From: Commensalibacter nepenthis
Lineage (GTDB): Bacteria; Pseudomonadota; Alphaproteobacteria; Acetobacterales; Acetobacteraceae
Assembly: GCF_029953305.1 (NCBI RefSeq)
Contig: NZ_JASBAN010000001.1
Location: 682,001-746,000 of the forward strand
DNA length: 64,000 bases
Direction: 5' to 3'
Shown piece after piece: positions 48,076 through 58,579 of the stretch (position 1 is the first letter of the stretch; each line of letters starts with the position of its first letter). Under the pieces are notes generated by a model. The model searched no databases and had not been told where the DNA came from. It saw nothing but the letters and a program-made list of their open reading frames with translations. The position numbers and the translations under genes were made by a program.

Positions 48076-50136
48076 ATGTCAGAACTTTTTATCGAGCTCT
48101 TTTCCGAAGAAATTCCTGCACGCATGCAACGCCAAGCTACAGAGAATTTACAACGTTTGCTTTGTGATGCTCTGGGCAACCTATCCCCTGAAAATATTAA
48201 AACCTTCAGCACACCTCGTCGTATTGCGATTCGTTTAGATATTCAAAACACCATCCCTGCTCAAAACGTGCAAGAACGTGGACCACGAACGACTGCACCA
48301 GAAAAAGCATTGGAAGGGTTCTTACGTAAACATCAAGCACAGCAATCTGATCTCATCGAAGAAAACGGGTTCTGGGTTTTACAAAAGAAAATTGCTGAAG
48401 TGTCAGCAGCAGAGTTTATTGCACAAATTTTTCCTCAGATCTTATGGAAATTCCCTTGGCCTAAATCTCAACGTTGGGGCAATGGCAGCCAATTTACATG
48501 GGTAAGACCTTTACATTATATTACTTGTTTACTGGATGGAAAAATCATTCCATTAAACCTTGCCATTGCTGAAGATGATGCGCATGGTTTGGTTTGTGAT
48601 AATAAAAGCGAAGGGCATCGTTTCCTCGCACCGCAAGTTTTTGATATTCACAATGCTCAACAATGGGAAGAAAAACTACTTTCTCAATTTGTGATTGCTG
48701 ATGTCGATAAACGCCGTGAAAAAATTCTCAGTGAAATTACAGCATTGACTGAAAAATCTAATCTACAACTTGTCCCTGATGAAGGATTATTAAACGAAGT
48801 AACTGGATTAGTGGAGTGGCCTATACCTTTATTAGGCAAAATTGACGAAGTTTTCATGGATTTACCCCCTGAAGTTATGCAAGTTTCTATGCGCGTCAAC
48901 CAACGTTACTTTGCTTTAAAAAATAATGACGGCTCTCCTGCCAATGCTTTTGCATTTATTGCCAATATTATTCCAGACGATGATGGGAAACTTATCATTG
49001 CAGGCAATGAACGTGTTTTACGAGCTCGTTTTGCGGATGCACGTTATTTCTGGGATCAAGATCGTAAAACACCTTTGGAACAACGCAACCAACTGCTTCA
49101 AAACGTCATTTTCCATGCAAAAATTGGCAACCAGTATGAACGTATTCAACGTTTGGAACGATTAGCAGGCTATCTTGCACAACAATTAAATGATGATGAA
49201 ATACTAGCCAAACGTGCCTCCTTACTCTGTAAAGCGGATTTAACCACAGGTATGGTTGGTGAATTCCCTGAAGTTCAAGGGATTATGGGTGGGTATTACG
49301 CCAAACATGACAAAGAAGACGCTAAAGTTGCTTTGGCTATTTCTGAGCATTATAAGCCTGCTGGTCCAAGTGATAACGTCCCCACAGCTCCTATTTCTAT
49401 TATCACAGCCCTAGCAGACAAAGTTGATTTATTAACAGCATTCTTTGCGATCGGCGAAAAACCTAGCGGTTCAGGCGATCCTTATGCACTTCGTCGTGCG
49501 GCTTTAGGCATTATTCGTATCATTCGTGAAAATCACCTGCGTTTAAATATCAAAGCACTCTTTGAATTTGCTATTGCTGGTTTACCTAAGGCTTTACAAG
49601 CATCAGGTGATCTCAATGCTTTGGTAGAATTTATTTATGAGCGTCTTTATGTTCAATTGCGCAGTGAAGGATCTCGTTATGATATTCTCTCTGCTATAGC
49701 ACCAACAAAACAATTTACTGATCTTGTGGAATTGTTAAAGAAAGTAGAAGCCATTACCTCCTTCTTGGAAACGACAGATGGCAAAGACTTACTTGCTGCG
49801 GTAAAACGTGCCAGCAATATCCTACGAATTGAAGATAAGAAAGATGGACCCCATCAAGGAAAATCGGATCAAAACCTATTTACCCAAGATGAGGAAAAAA
49901 ATCTTGCTACTGCTTTGGAAAAAGCAATTGCTGAGATTAATACCACCTTACAACAAGAGCAATTTAATGAAGCGATGAATAACATTGCAACATTAAAAGG
50001 CACCTTGGATCTATTCTTTGAAAACGTAACGATTAATGACGAAAACCCTGCCATTCGCAGTAATCGTTTAAAATTACTTTCTCAAATCGACCAAGCTGCT
50101 AGCCTGATCGCTGATTTCAATCAAATAGAGAAATAA
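48076..50136 (+). CDS. glyS: Glycyl-tRNA synthetase beta subunit
   Basis: A 686-residue tRNA-binding subunit. MSELFIELFSEEIPARMQRQ is the typical start, and FPEVQGIMGGYYAKHD and KPSGSGDPYALRRAALG are conserved middle motifs. Coupled to glyQ. Its stop is next to the stop of the convergent glycosyltransferase gene, with one base between. Confidence 0.97.
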   Translation: MSELFIELFSEEIPARMQRQATENLQRLLCDALGNLSPENIKTFSTPRRIAIRLDIQNTIPAQNVQERGPRTTAPEKALEGFLRKHQAQQSDLIEENGFWVLQKKIAEVSAAEFIAQIFPQILWKFPWPKSQRWGNGSQFTWVRPLHYITCLLDGKIIPLNLAIAEDDAHGLVCDNKSEGHRFLAPQVFDIHNAQQWEEKLLSQFVIADVDKRREKILSEITALTEKSNLQLVPDEGLLNEVTGLVEWPIPLLGKIDEVFMDLPPEVMQVSMRVNQRYFALKNNDGSPANAFAFIANIIPDDDGKLIIAGNERVLRARFADARYFWDQDRKTPLEQRNQLLQNVIFHAKIGNQYERIQRLERLAGYLAQQLNDDEILAKRASLLCKADLTTGMVGEFPEVQGIMGGYYAKHDKEDAKVALAISEHYKPAGPSDNVPTAPISIITALADKVDLLTAFFAIGEKPSGSGDPYALRRAALGIIRIIRENHLRLNIKALFEFAIAGLPKALQASGDLNALVEFIYERLYVQLRSEGSRYDILSAIAPTKQFTDLVELLKKVEAITSFLETTDGKDLLAAVKRASNILRIEDKKDGPHQGKSDQNLFTQDEEKNLATALEKAIAEINTTLQQEQFNEAMNNIATLKGTLDLFFENVTINDENPAIRSNRLKLLSQIDQAASLIADFNQIEK

Positions 50137-50137
50137 T

Positions 50138-52669
50138 TTATTTCTCTGTAGCCTCCGTTTTTTCTGGATTACTTAATTCATAAAAAAGCGGAGGTCTTAC
50201 TACAAAATTAGGTGAATATGCAGGATCACAGGTATAAATCGCCTTTCGCCCCCAGCTGTTATTCATATATTCTTTTTCATAAGAAAAACGTTCTTCATGC
50301 TCTGGACAATCATCAGTTCCTCGTGAAAGACTTTCATGATGTACAGCCATACAATCTGCACTAAAGATGACTTTATATCCAGCTTCTCTGGCACGCAGAC
50401 ATAAATCAACATCATTAAATGCAATTTTTAGATGATTTTCATTAAAGCCGTTTAACTTTTCAAATACACTCGCTTTAATCAGCATCATTGCGGCTGTAAC
50501 TGCCGTTAACTCCTGAGATAAAACAGAACGGCAAGCATAACCGAACTCTTCTGTTTCCAACCCTCTATTCATATGATCACCGATTACGTCGGGACCCACA
50601 ACAACGCCTCCATGCTGTACCCGACCATCTGGATATAATAATTTTGCACCAACAATCCCAACATCCTCGGACAATAACGCTTCATTAACTAAAATATGCA
50701 GCCAATTAGGATCATTAACAAAGACATCATTATTTAAAAATAAATAAAAATCACTTTCAAATTGTTGCGTTGCAAGATTATTCAAACGAGAGAAGTTAAA
50801 TTCTTCATGAATTGGTAGAATTTCAATCCCATCATACTGAGAATATTCTTCTAAAAATTCTAATGTTTCAGCTTCCCGAGACGCATTATCAACCAATATA
50901 ATTTGATAGTTTTTATATTTCGTATACTCCAATAATCGATCAACGCATTCCTTTGTTGTCTGCACTTGATCTTTAAAGGGAATAATAATCGTCACTAAAT
51001 CAGATTGCGCTTTTTTCCATTCAATTTGATAGGCGGTAAATCCTTTGATAGAAGATACTTTAGCCGATTTTTTGATCCGTTTCAGATGATCTTGAACACA
51101 AGCAACCCCAGCATGAATCGCATAATCTTTATTTTCCACAGTTTCCGCCGTGGAACCCGCTGTTTTACGCCAATGATATAATACTTCAGGCACGTGATAA
51201 ATCTGTTGATAAGGAATCACTTCTGTTAGTCGCAATAAAAAATCATGATCTTGAGCCCCATCATATTTTGAATGTAATATCCCCGCTTGTTTAACCGCAT
51301 CAGCATGAACCATCACAAAATGACAAATATAATTTAGCCCTAACAAATAACGATAGTTAAAATCCGGTTTAAAGTGCGGTTCAACAAATGCCCCAGAATC
51401 ATCGACTTTGTCCTCATCAGAATACAACATTTGTGCTGGATATAGCTGTGCAAAACCAATCATGATCTCTAGCGCTTGAGGAACCAACACATCATCATGA
51501 TCGAAAAAAGCAATCCATTCACCTGTTGCTTTTTTGATCCCCGCATTTGTTGCTTCTGAAATTCCTTTATTTGTTTTTAAAATAACAGATTGAATACGGG
51601 AATCTTGTTTAACCAGCTGCTTAATTTCTTTTTGAATATCGGTAGACTTTCCCCCATCATCAACAAGAATTAATTCCCAGTTTTGATAAGTTTGCTTTAA
51701 AATGGACGCTACTGCATCTTTAAAAAACTTCATTTCAGGTTGATAAACTGGACAAATAATAGAAATTAATGGTGTTTGAAACTCAATATTTTTTATTGCC
51801 AGCTCTAAATGTAACTTTTCTAAACGTTTAGGCAATAAAGAATAATATTTCTTTGCCCAAACCCCATATTCATTAATGACATACTCCGAGCCACTCACTA
51901 AACGTTTGAGCTGATTACGCAATGTCGCCATTTCTTTATATAAAAAATCAATTTGATTATTCACAACCAACAATTGCTGCTCTAACAAATCATCAATTAA
52001 CGTCGTTTCATAAGGACTGCCTTGCAACTCTATTTCTTCTGGCATCACATAAACACGAAATACAGACCTTACTCTTTTGCGTAATATTCTGGGAACAACA
52101 ACAGCAAACCCACAACGTGCATCTGCATTCACAGCACTCGCCACATCGCCACGAAACTGGTTCGCTTCTACGGTTTTCAAATGACGACCATCCATCGTGA
52201 CCATTACTTGACATTTACCTGAATATTTTCCTGTAGATGGCTCTTGTTTTAAAACCCAGCCATGGATGGCACCATTTTTCCATCCATCCATACAAGACAA
52301 TATTTTTACTTTTGTTTGTAATTGCTCTGTATATTGGAAAGAATGTACCGTAATCCCTTCTGGGTTTTTTCTGGTTAAAATAGAAATTAAGTTATGATCT
52401 GGAAATCGAAAAGAAAGTTTATGAGGTTTTCCATCTCTGAATTCATTTGGAATTACAAATTGAAAACCAATATCACTCCGTAAAAAATTAATCTTTTCTT
52501 GAACATCTTTTCTATCTTGATCACATTTAATTTCTGTTATCTGCTGTTCATCAATAAAAACAGACACGGTTACACAGTCTTGCGGAGAAGATGCATTAAT
52601 TGCCCATCCAACAATGATCCCATCTTTAATTTCTTGACAAAAACCTGTAAACCGAGACCGCATTGTCAT
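50138..52669 (-). CDS. Large glycosyltransferase with two GT2 domains
   Basis: An 843-residue protein without membrane segments. The first 270 residues form two similar beta-rich modules (CVTVSVFIDEQQIT and KCQVMVTMDGRHLK share a pattern). A GT2 domain starts near 298 with ISIICPVYQPEMKFFKDAVA, the metal-binding DHDD, and EDKVDD. A second GT2 domain starts near 556 with LVTIIIPFKDQ, has LNNDVFV as its DXD-like site, and ends with FNDVDLCLRAREAGY. Such proteins build surface polysaccharide or modify flagella/lipopolysaccharide; the acceptor is unknown. AAGGATAG precedes the ATG. Confidence 0.88.
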   Translation of the reverse strand: MTMRSRFTGFCQEIKDGIIVGWAINASSPQDCVTVSVFIDEQQITEIKCDQDRKDVQEKINFLRSDIGFQFVIPNEFRDGKPHKLSFRFPDHNLISILTRKNPEGITVHSFQYTEQLQTKVKILSCMDGWKNGAIHGWVLKQEPSTGKYSGKCQVMVTMDGRHLKTVEANQFRGDVASAVNADARCGFAVVVPRILRKRVRSVFRVYVMPEEIELQGSPYETTLIDDLLEQQLLVVNNQIDFLYKEMATLRNQLKRLVSGSEYVINEYGVWAKKYYSLLPKRLEKLHLELAIKNIEFQTPLISIICPVYQPEMKFFKDAVASILKQTYQNWELILVDDGGKSTDIQKEIKQLVKQDSRIQSVILKTNKGISEATNAGIKKATGEWIAFFDHDDVLVPQALEIMIGFAQLYPAQMLYSDEDKVDDSGAFVEPHFKPDFNYRYLLGLNYICHFVMVHADAVKQAGILHSKYDGAQDHDFLLRLTEVIPYQQIYHVPEVLYHWRKTAGSTAETVENKDYAIHAGVACVQDHLKRIKKSAKVSSIKGFTAYQIEWKKAQSDLVTIIIPFKDQVQTTKECVDRLLEYTKYKNYQIILVDNASREAETLEFLEEYSQYDGIEILPIHEEFNFSRLNNLATQQFESDFYLFLNNDVFVNDPNWLHILVNEALLSEDVGIVGAKLLYPDGRVQHGGVVVGPDVIGDHMNRGLETEEFGYACRSVLSQELTAVTAAMMLIKASVFEKLNGFNENHLKIAFNDVDLCLRAREAGYKVIFSADCMAVHHESLSRGTDDCPEHEERFSYEKEYMNNSWGRKAIYTCDPAYSPNFVVRPPLFYELSNPEKTEATEK

Positions 52670-52776
52670 CAGGAACTATCCTTTATATTCATGAAGTATT
52701 TTTAAACATCAAAATGATAAAAGAAATTTAATCGATGAGACTAAGAAAAGCGAGATTTTTTTAAAAATATAAATAT

Positions 52777-52808
52777 AAAAAAGGTATGTAATTTCTTACA
52801 TACCTTTT
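52777..52808 (-). terminator. Intrinsic terminator of infC
   Basis: AAAAGGTATGTAA and TTACATACCTTTT form a perfect 13-bp stem with a 4-base loop. On the minus strand a run of T residues follows. It separates infC from the glycosyltransferase. Confidence 0.9.
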
Positions 52809-52813
52809 CTTTT

Positions 52814-53353
52814 TTAACGTGGAGCCAAAACCATAACCATTTGACGATTTTCAAGCTTTGGCAGCTGTTCTACTTTGGTATCAGCTTCTAAATCCAAGCG
52901 GAATCGTTCTAAAAGTTGAACACCCAATTCTTGGTGAGCCATTTCTCGACCACGGAAACGCAGCGTTAATTTTACTTTATCACCACTACCAATAAAACGC
53001 TTTGCAGCATTTAATTTTACTTGATAGTCGTTTTCATCGATATTTGGACGCACTTTGAGCTCTTTAATTTCGATGACTTTTTGTTTTTTACGCGCTTCGT
53101 TTTTCTTTTTCTGTTGTTCGTATTTGAACTTACCGTAATCAAGAATCTTAGCTACAGGAGGCTCAGCATTAGGGCTAACTTCTAATAAATTTAACCCGAC
53201 TGCATGCGCCATTTTCAAAGCGTCACGAGTGGCAACAATGCCTAACATTTCGCCTTCAGCACCAACAAGACGAACCTGAGGTGCACGAATCTCCTCATCA
53301 ACAAGCGGACCTTCGCGGTTTGTTGTGGGGGGTGTCGTTGTCTTTACTACTAT
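52814..53353 (-). CDS. infC: Translation initiation factor IF-3, apparent AUA start
   Basis: IF-3 checks start codons on the 30S subunit. From the first ATG (53248) the protein would lack its N-terminus. Upstream in the same frame lie TTPPTTNREGPLVDEEIRAP and QVRLVGAEGE, the usual IF-3 start region, back to ATA at 53353, which has GAAGGA nine bases before it. No ATG, GTG or TTG fits. With ATA the protein has 179 residues, the E. coli length. E. coli infC uses AUU for autoregulation, so AUA is plausible. The core with ILDYGKFKYEQQKKKNEAR is intact. Confidence 0.9.
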   Translation of the reverse strand: MVVKTTTPPTTNREGPLVDEEIRAPQVRLVGAEGEMLGIVATRDALKMAHAVGLNLLEVSPNAEPPVAKILDYGKFKYEQQKKKNEARKKQKVIEIKELKVRPNIDENDYQVKLNAAKRFIGSGDKVKLTLRFRGREMAHQELGVQLLERFRLDLEADTKVEQLPKLENRQMVMVLAPR

Positions 53354-53362
53354 GGTTAGTTT

Positions 53363-53368
53363 TCCTTC
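53363..53368 (-). promoter_or_regulatory. Shine-Dalgarno supporting the AUA start of infC
   Basis: GAAGGA on the minus strand, nine bases before ATA at 53353-53351. Confidence 0.7.
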
Positions 53369-53494
53369 TAATTATTTACCTTAGAAAGACATAACCCTAT
53401 TTGGCAATAAATGCACATTGATATTGAACGATACGCTTTCTAAAGGTATTAAAACTGATTTGGTGACTATTATAATCTATTTTTCTCGAACGAT

Positions 53495-55462
53495 CTAGCC
53501 TTCACATTCAAGTTTTAGCTTTTGTTTTACAATCGGAGTACGATTATAATCTGGAGGTGTTGCTTCTTTACCCAAAAGCGTGATTGCTTCATCTAAATCA
53601 AGAACTTGCTGAGCTGCACCGCCTAACCTACGAACAGCGACTTGACGCTCTTCAACCTCTTTACGTCCAACAACCAAGATAACTGGCACATGTTGCAGGC
53701 TGTGTTCACGAATTTTTGCATTAATTTTCTCATTTCTGGAATCAAGCTCTACATTCATTCCCTTTGATTGGAGCAACTCAACCACTTCTTGAGCATAGTC
53801 TTCGGCATCATTCACAATGGTTGCAACCACAACTTGGACTGGTGCCAACCACAAAGGAAAAGACCCCGCATATTGTTCAATCAAAATACCCAAGAATCTT
53901 TCAAATGATCCAACAATCGCACGATGTAACATAACAGGGCGATGTCTGGCGCTATCTTCACCAATATAAGAGGCTTTTAAGCGTTCAGGCAGAACGTAAT
54001 CTACTTGCAATGTACCACATTGCCAATCACGACCAATAGCATCCCGTAAAACAAATTCGAGTTTTGGACCATAAAAAGCTCCCTCTCCTTGATTCAATTC
54101 GAATTCAACGCCAACCTGTTTACATGCATCTTTCAAACTATTTTCGGCTTTATCCCAAGTAGAATCGTCCCCAGCACGCTTTTCAGGACGATCAGAGAAT
54201 TTAACGCGAAAACTTTCAAACCCAAGATCTTTATAAACTTCAGATAACATATGCACAAACAAAGCTGTTTCAGAAGTAATTTGATCTTCACTACAGAAAA
54301 TATGCGCGTCATCTTGGACAAAAGAGCGAACCCGCATAATCCCATGCAACGCACCAGAAGGCTCATAACGATGACATGCACCAAATTCAGCCATACGCAA
54401 TGGTAATTCACGATAGGAACGCAACGTATGATTAAAAATCTGGATATGACAAGGACAGTTCATTGGTTTCAATGCATATGTACGTTCTTCATCTTCAACT
54501 GTAGCAATGAACATATTCTCTCTGAATTTTTCCCAGTGACCAGAGGCTTCCCACAAAGAACGATCTAAAAGTTGTGGAGTACGAACCTCTACATACCCAT
54601 AACGGCGTTGGATTCTTTGAATATAATTTTGTAGATTCGTATAAAGCTGCCATCCTTTTGGATGCCAAAAAATGGAGCCCGCCGCATCCTCTTGCAAATG
54701 AAATAAGTCCATTTCTTTGCCAATACGACGATGATCCCGTTTTGCAGCCTCTTCAATTTGGGTTAAATAAGCATCCAGTTCTTTTTTATCACGCCATGCC
54801 GTACCATAAATACGAGACAACATCGCATTTTTAGAATCCCCACGCCAATAAGCACCCGCAACCTTGGTTAATTTAAACGCACCACCAACATCCGCCGTCG
54901 TACGCATATGTGGACCACGGCATAGGTCTAACCATGGTCCTTGCTGATAAACAGAAATTGTTTCTGTTTCTGGAAGATCGCGAATCAACTCTGCTTTATA
55001 ATGCTCACCAATTTTTTCAAAATACTGAATAGCTTCATCACGGGGCATAACTTGACGAATAAAAGCCTCGTTACGCGTTACAATTTCATGCATACGGCGC
55101 TCGATACCTTCTAAATCTTCTGGTTTGAAGGGTTCTTCTCGTGCGAAATCATAATAAAAACCATTTTCAATGGCTGGTCCAATAGTTACTTGTGTTCCAG
55201 GATAAAGCTCTTGTACAGCCTGAGCCAAAATATGTGCAGCATCATGGCGAATTAATTCAAGGGCTGCTTCATCCTTTCTGGTCACAAACTTGACCGATGA
55301 GTCCTCTGTAATTTCCAAAGACAAATCAACCAGCTTACCATCAACTTCCATTGCCAAAGCTGCTTTTGCCAGCCCTGCCCCAATCGATTGTGCAATCGTT
55401 AAGCCTGTTACCGTTCCCTCATATTGTCGAATGGAACCATCAGGCAAAGTAATAGAAAGCAT
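53495..55462 (-). CDS. thrS: Threonyl-tRNA synthetase
   Basis: A class II synthetase of 655 residues. A TGS domain opens it ([15 protein letters not shown]), then the editing domain with [11 protein letters not shown] and the metal-site HMRTTADVG, then the catalytic core with [12 protein letters not shown]-like text ([20 protein letters not shown]) and the C-terminal anticodon-binding domain. The ATG at 55462 has GGAG eight bases upstream, better than TTG 55468. infC follows on the same strand. Confidence 0.97.
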   Translation of the reverse strand: MLSITLPDGSIRQYEGTVTGLTIAQSIGAGLAKAALAMEVDGKLVDLSLEITEDSSVKFVTRKDEAALELIRHDAAHILAQAVQELYPGTQVTIGPAIENGFYYDFAREEPFKPEDLEGIERRMHEIVTRNEAFIRQVMPRDEAIQYFEKIGEHYKAELIRDLPETETISVYQQGPWLDLCRGPHMRTTADVGGAFKLTKVAGAYWRGDSKNAMLSRIYGTAWRDKKELDAYLTQIEEAAKRDHRRIGKEMDLFHLQEDAAGSIFWHPKGWQLYTNLQNYIQRIQRRYGYVEVRTPQLLDRSLWEASGHWEKFRENMFIATVEDEERTYALKPMNCPCHIQIFNHTLRSYRELPLRMAEFGACHRYEPSGALHGIMRVRSFVQDDAHIFCSEDQITSETALFVHMLSEVYKDLGFESFRVKFSDRPEKRAGDDSTWDKAENSLKDACKQVGVEFELNQGEGAFYGPKLEFVLRDAIGRDWQCGTLQVDYVLPERLKASYIGEDSARHRPVMLHRAIVGSFERFLGILIEQYAGSFPLWLAPVQVVVATIVNDAEDYAQEVVELLQSKGMNVELDSRNEKINAKIREHSLQHVPVILVVGRKEVEERQVAVRRLGGAAQQVLDLDEAITLLGKEATPPDYNRTPIVKQKLKLECEG

Positions 55463-55513
55463 AATCAAATCTCCAGAACAAATAAATCAAATATGATATT
55501 TAAACCACAAAAA

Positions 55514-56431
55514 CTAATGAACCCACTTCAGCTCTTGTGCAACCCTTTTTACAGAAAGATCTTTTAAATTTTCCTGATATATTATTTTTACATCATCCCC
55601 ACGAGGAGCAGTTAAAGACGGATCACTGCCTGATGAGAACAATACTACACAAGGACACCCTACCATCGCAGCCAAATGCATCGGACCTGTATCATTACCC
55701 AATGCAAATTCAGCATGCTTCATAACAGCGCCTAATTGTAACAAACTTGTTTGCCCAATTAAACTAATTATTTGGGGGCAATGCTCTTTTATAACTGCAA
55801 CCATATTTTCCTCTGATTGCCCACCAACAATCACAGGTTGCAAACCCTTTTCCATTAAATATTGTGCAATCTGACCATAATATTCAATAGGCCATTTTTT
55901 TTCAGGACGTTTCACAGAACAACCAGGAATCAAGATAACATAAGGTTTAGGCATTTCAATAGACTCTGACAATAACCACGATAAATCAGGATGTGGAAAA
56001 TCAGTAAGTCCTGTTTTTAACAACTGATCATGTTGACGGTCAATGGTATGCATATCATTTCGTTTGGGATTATCATGAAAATGAGAAGCACCCTTAGCAA
56101 TTCCAGACCATTTTGGCCTTCCCGCCCATTTGAAATATCTGCTGGAACGTCTAGAGGTTTGCAAATCATATACGAAATCATAACCTTGTAACTTTTGCTT
56201 TAATTTCAACCATCCAACCAAATTCAATAAATGAGGTTTATCATCAATGATAACACGATCAAACCAAGGGCTATGCTGTGCCAACTCTACAAAAGGGGCT
56301 GTCGTCAATAATGTAATTTCATCGTGCTGGTGATGTTGACGAATAGCCGCAAAAGGATGGAAACTTTGCATAAAATCGCCCAAAGCACCCAAACGTATCA
56401 CCAAAATCTTCAAGGGTCTTTTGGTCATCAT
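55514..56431 (-). CDS. Glycosyltransferase family 9 (heptosyltransferase-like)
   Basis: A 305-residue protein resembling ADP-heptose:LPS heptosyltransferases. ILVIRLGALGDFMQSFHPF is the N-terminal signature and ALGNDTGPMHLAAMVGCPCV is the nucleotide-sugar site. It would add heptose to the LPS core, or a related sugar. It overlaps the preceding GT4 gene by four bases (ATGA), so they are coupled; thrS starts about 50 bases further. Confidence 0.88.
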   Translation of the reverse strand: MMTKRPLKILVIRLGALGDFMQSFHPFAAIRQHHQHDEITLLTTAPFVELAQHSPWFDRVIIDDKPHLLNLVGWLKLKQKLQGYDFVYDLQTSRRSSRYFKWAGRPKWSGIAKGASHFHDNPKRNDMHTIDRQHDQLLKTGLTDFPHPDLSWLLSESIEMPKPYVILIPGCSVKRPEKKWPIEYYGQIAQYLMEKGLQPVIVGGQSEENMVAVIKEHCPQIISLIGQTSLLQLGAVMKHAEFALGNDTGPMHLAAMVGCPCVVLFSSGSDPSLTAPRGDDVKIIYQENLKDLSVKRVAQELKWVH

Positions 56432-57591
56432 ATCTGTAATTGTTTGGCTTTAGGCAGAACCTCATTATAGACTTTTAATGTCGCCGCTTGCATCTGTGTA
56501 AGCGCATAATGAGATTGCACATCTTCTCTGGCTAAACGACCCGTCCATTGTAACGCATCCTCTGAAGATTCAACCAACTCTTGTAATATTTGCGTCAATG
56601 CTTCTACATTTCCAGGCTCGAAAACATATCCTGTTTTTTTGTCTGTTACTGTTTCGGCCGCACCACCATGATTAGCAACGATAACTGGCTTTTCCATCGC
56701 TTGTGCCTCTATTACTACCCTACCAAAAGGTTCTGGTTTTAATGAAGGAACCACAACAATATTCGTTAACATAAAGGCTGCTGGCATATCCTGACAATTT
56801 CCAACAAAATATAGCTGTTCTCGAACTTGCAGTTGATCCGCCAATGCTAATAACCTTTGTATAAATTGATCTTTATGTTTTGATGGTCCTACACAAACAC
56901 AAATCCAATCTTTATGATATTGCTGAATCCTTGCCATCGCACGAACAAGTAACTCATGCCCTTTCCAAGCGGTTAAACGCCCAGGTAATAATATAATTTT
57001 TTTTGTTGTAGGAATTTGCCATTTCTCAGCAAGATCCGTCACTCTATCACCAAAAAAAAGCTCTGGATCAAAAATCTTCAAATCAACTCCCCGAGGAATT
57101 ACCCTTAAAATCTGTTCTTGTACTCCATAATGGTTTTTCAGTCGCTCTGCAACATAATGACTGATCGCAATAACACGTTCACCCTTTGTCATCACTTGAT
57201 TATACCAGCGTTTACCGCGCCATGTTTCACTGAAAACACCATGCCAAGTCGTTATAAAATGTATTTTCGTATTTTTAACAGCCAACCAAACCGACCATGC
57301 AGGCGCTCTTGACCTGACGTGAACAATATCAACTTTATATTCGTTGATAATTTTTTTGATTGCAAATTGGTTTTTCCAAATCACCAAAGGATTTTTTGAA
57401 TTCAAAGGTAATCGAATATGGATTGCCCCCATACGCTCTAATGATTGTTTCCAAACCCCATCAGCACTTGCAACAAGTGCAACACCACCCGCATTCAAGA
57501 TGGCTTGTGCAATTTCAATAGTACCTCGTTCGACCCCACCTGTGTTTAACGCAGGTAAAACTTGTAAAATAACAGGTTTATCAAACATCAT
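56428..57591 (-). CDS. Glycosyltransferase family 4
   Basis: A 387-residue GT-B-fold enzyme. LQVLPALNTGGVERGTIEIA near the start, IILLPGRLTAWKGHELLVRA in the middle, and PFGRVVIEAQAMEKPVIVAN near the C-terminus, containing the EX7E-type motif, are typical. Probably adds a hexose to LPS core or a surface glycan, judging by the coupled GT9 gene. Starts at ATG 57591 or the next codon, 18 bases after the GST stop. Confidence 0.87.
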   Translation of the reverse strand: MMFDKPVILQVLPALNTGGVERGTIEIAQAILNAGGVALVASADGVWKQSLERMGAIHIRLPLNSKNPLVIWKNQFAIKKIINEYKVDIVHVRSRAPAWSVWLAVKNTKIHFITTWHGVFSETWRGKRWYNQVMTKGERVIAISHYVAERLKNHYGVQEQILRVIPRGVDLKIFDPELFFGDRVTDLAEKWQIPTTKKIILLPGRLTAWKGHELLVRAMARIQQYHKDWICVCVGPSKHKDQFIQRLLALADQLQVREQLYFVGNCQDMPAAFMLTNIVVVPSLKPEPFGRVVIEAQAMEKPVIVANHGGAAETVTDKKTGYVFEPGNVEALTQILQELVESSEDALQWTGRLAREDVQSHYALTQMQAATLKVYNEVLPKAKQLQI

Positions 57592-57608
57592 ACATCGATC
57601 CGAATAGC

Positions 57609-58277
57609 CTAGAAATCTAAGTCAGCATAATGTTTAGGGGGGATGACACCACTGACACGGTCATTTAATAACGCACGAAAACTAGGACGTGACTTGATCC
57701 TTGCATACCAATCTTTTACCGCAGGATTTTTTTCCCAATTCACATCACCAATATAATCTAACGCAGACAAATGCGCCGCAGCAGCAAAATCAGCCATAGA
57801 CAAATTACTACCAGCCAACCACACTCTATTTTCTGTAAGTAACGCTATATAGTTTAAATGAAACTTAATATTTTCATAACCTTCTCTTAATGCTTGTGCA
57901 TTAGGATTATTATTACCAAAGAAACGTTTGAATGTTTTTTCATATAATAAATTATGGGTCACTTCACGGTTAAATTTACAATCAAACCACGCTGTCAAAC
58001 GACGAGCTTCGACACGTTCAGCAAGCGTACGCCCCATTAATGAAGTATCAGGATAGGCTTCTTCTAAATATTCACAAATTGCATAAGAGTCAGGAATCGT
58101 CAACCCTGTTTCCTCAACCAAAACAGGCACCATTCCAGCAGGATTAATGGCAATAAATTCTGGTCTTCTTTTCCAAACCATTTCTGTCATGAGTTCAAAA
58201 GATAAACGCTTTTCCGCCATGATAAGACGAATTTTACGACTAAAAGGGCAAAGAGGTAGATGATATAATATACGCAT
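57609..58277 (-). CDS. Glutathione S-transferase family protein
   Basis: A 222-residue GST fold: thioredoxin-like N-domain with HLPLCPFSRKIRLIMAEKRL and the cis-Pro segment MVPVLVEE and PDSYAICEYLEE, then an all-helical C-domain with LSMADFAAAAHLSALD. CPFS suggests a cysteine-type active site as in beta/omega classes. It is first in the GST-GT4-GT9 group; the functional link to glycosyltransferases is unclear. Confidence 0.88.
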   Translation of the reverse strand: MRILYHLPLCPFSRKIRLIMAEKRLSFELMTEMVWKRRPEFIAINPAGMVPVLVEETGLTIPDSYAICEYLEEAYPDTSLMGRTLAERVEARRLTAWFDCKFNREVTHNLLYEKTFKRFFGNNNPNAQALREGYENIKFHLNYIALLTENRVWLAGSNLSMADFAAAAHLSALDYIGDVNWEKNPAVKDWYARIKSRPSFRALLNDRVSGVIPPKHYADLDF

Positions 58278-58579
58278 ATAACTGAGCCATTTTTTCTAGA
58301 ATATCATGAACAAACGAGAATATTGAATTTCACTCTGAAATTTAATCTTTCTATCACTATTACCACCAGTAATCCAATAAAATATTTCCTTCAACTTGAA
58401 ACTTGCAAAATATCAACGGTTAAAAACCGTCTATTTCTTGTAATTTGTAAAATTATAGATAATTAAGTGACAAAAAAATATAAAATGAATATAAAGATTA
58501 ATTTTAATTTTTATCTACCAAAAAATATTATAAGTTATTTTTATTTCTTTTTCTGCTTGTATAATAGGAATTATTATTC
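58278..58579. other. Divergent intergenic region between gst and minC
   Basis: About 300 AT-rich bases with promoters for both directions expected. No gene or RNA recognised. Confidence 0.4.

Noticed and set aside
52814-53248. infC starting at the first ATG (53248)
   Set aside because: It would delete the conserved IF-3 N-terminus that is clearly encoded in frame upstream, and no ribosome site precedes that ATG.
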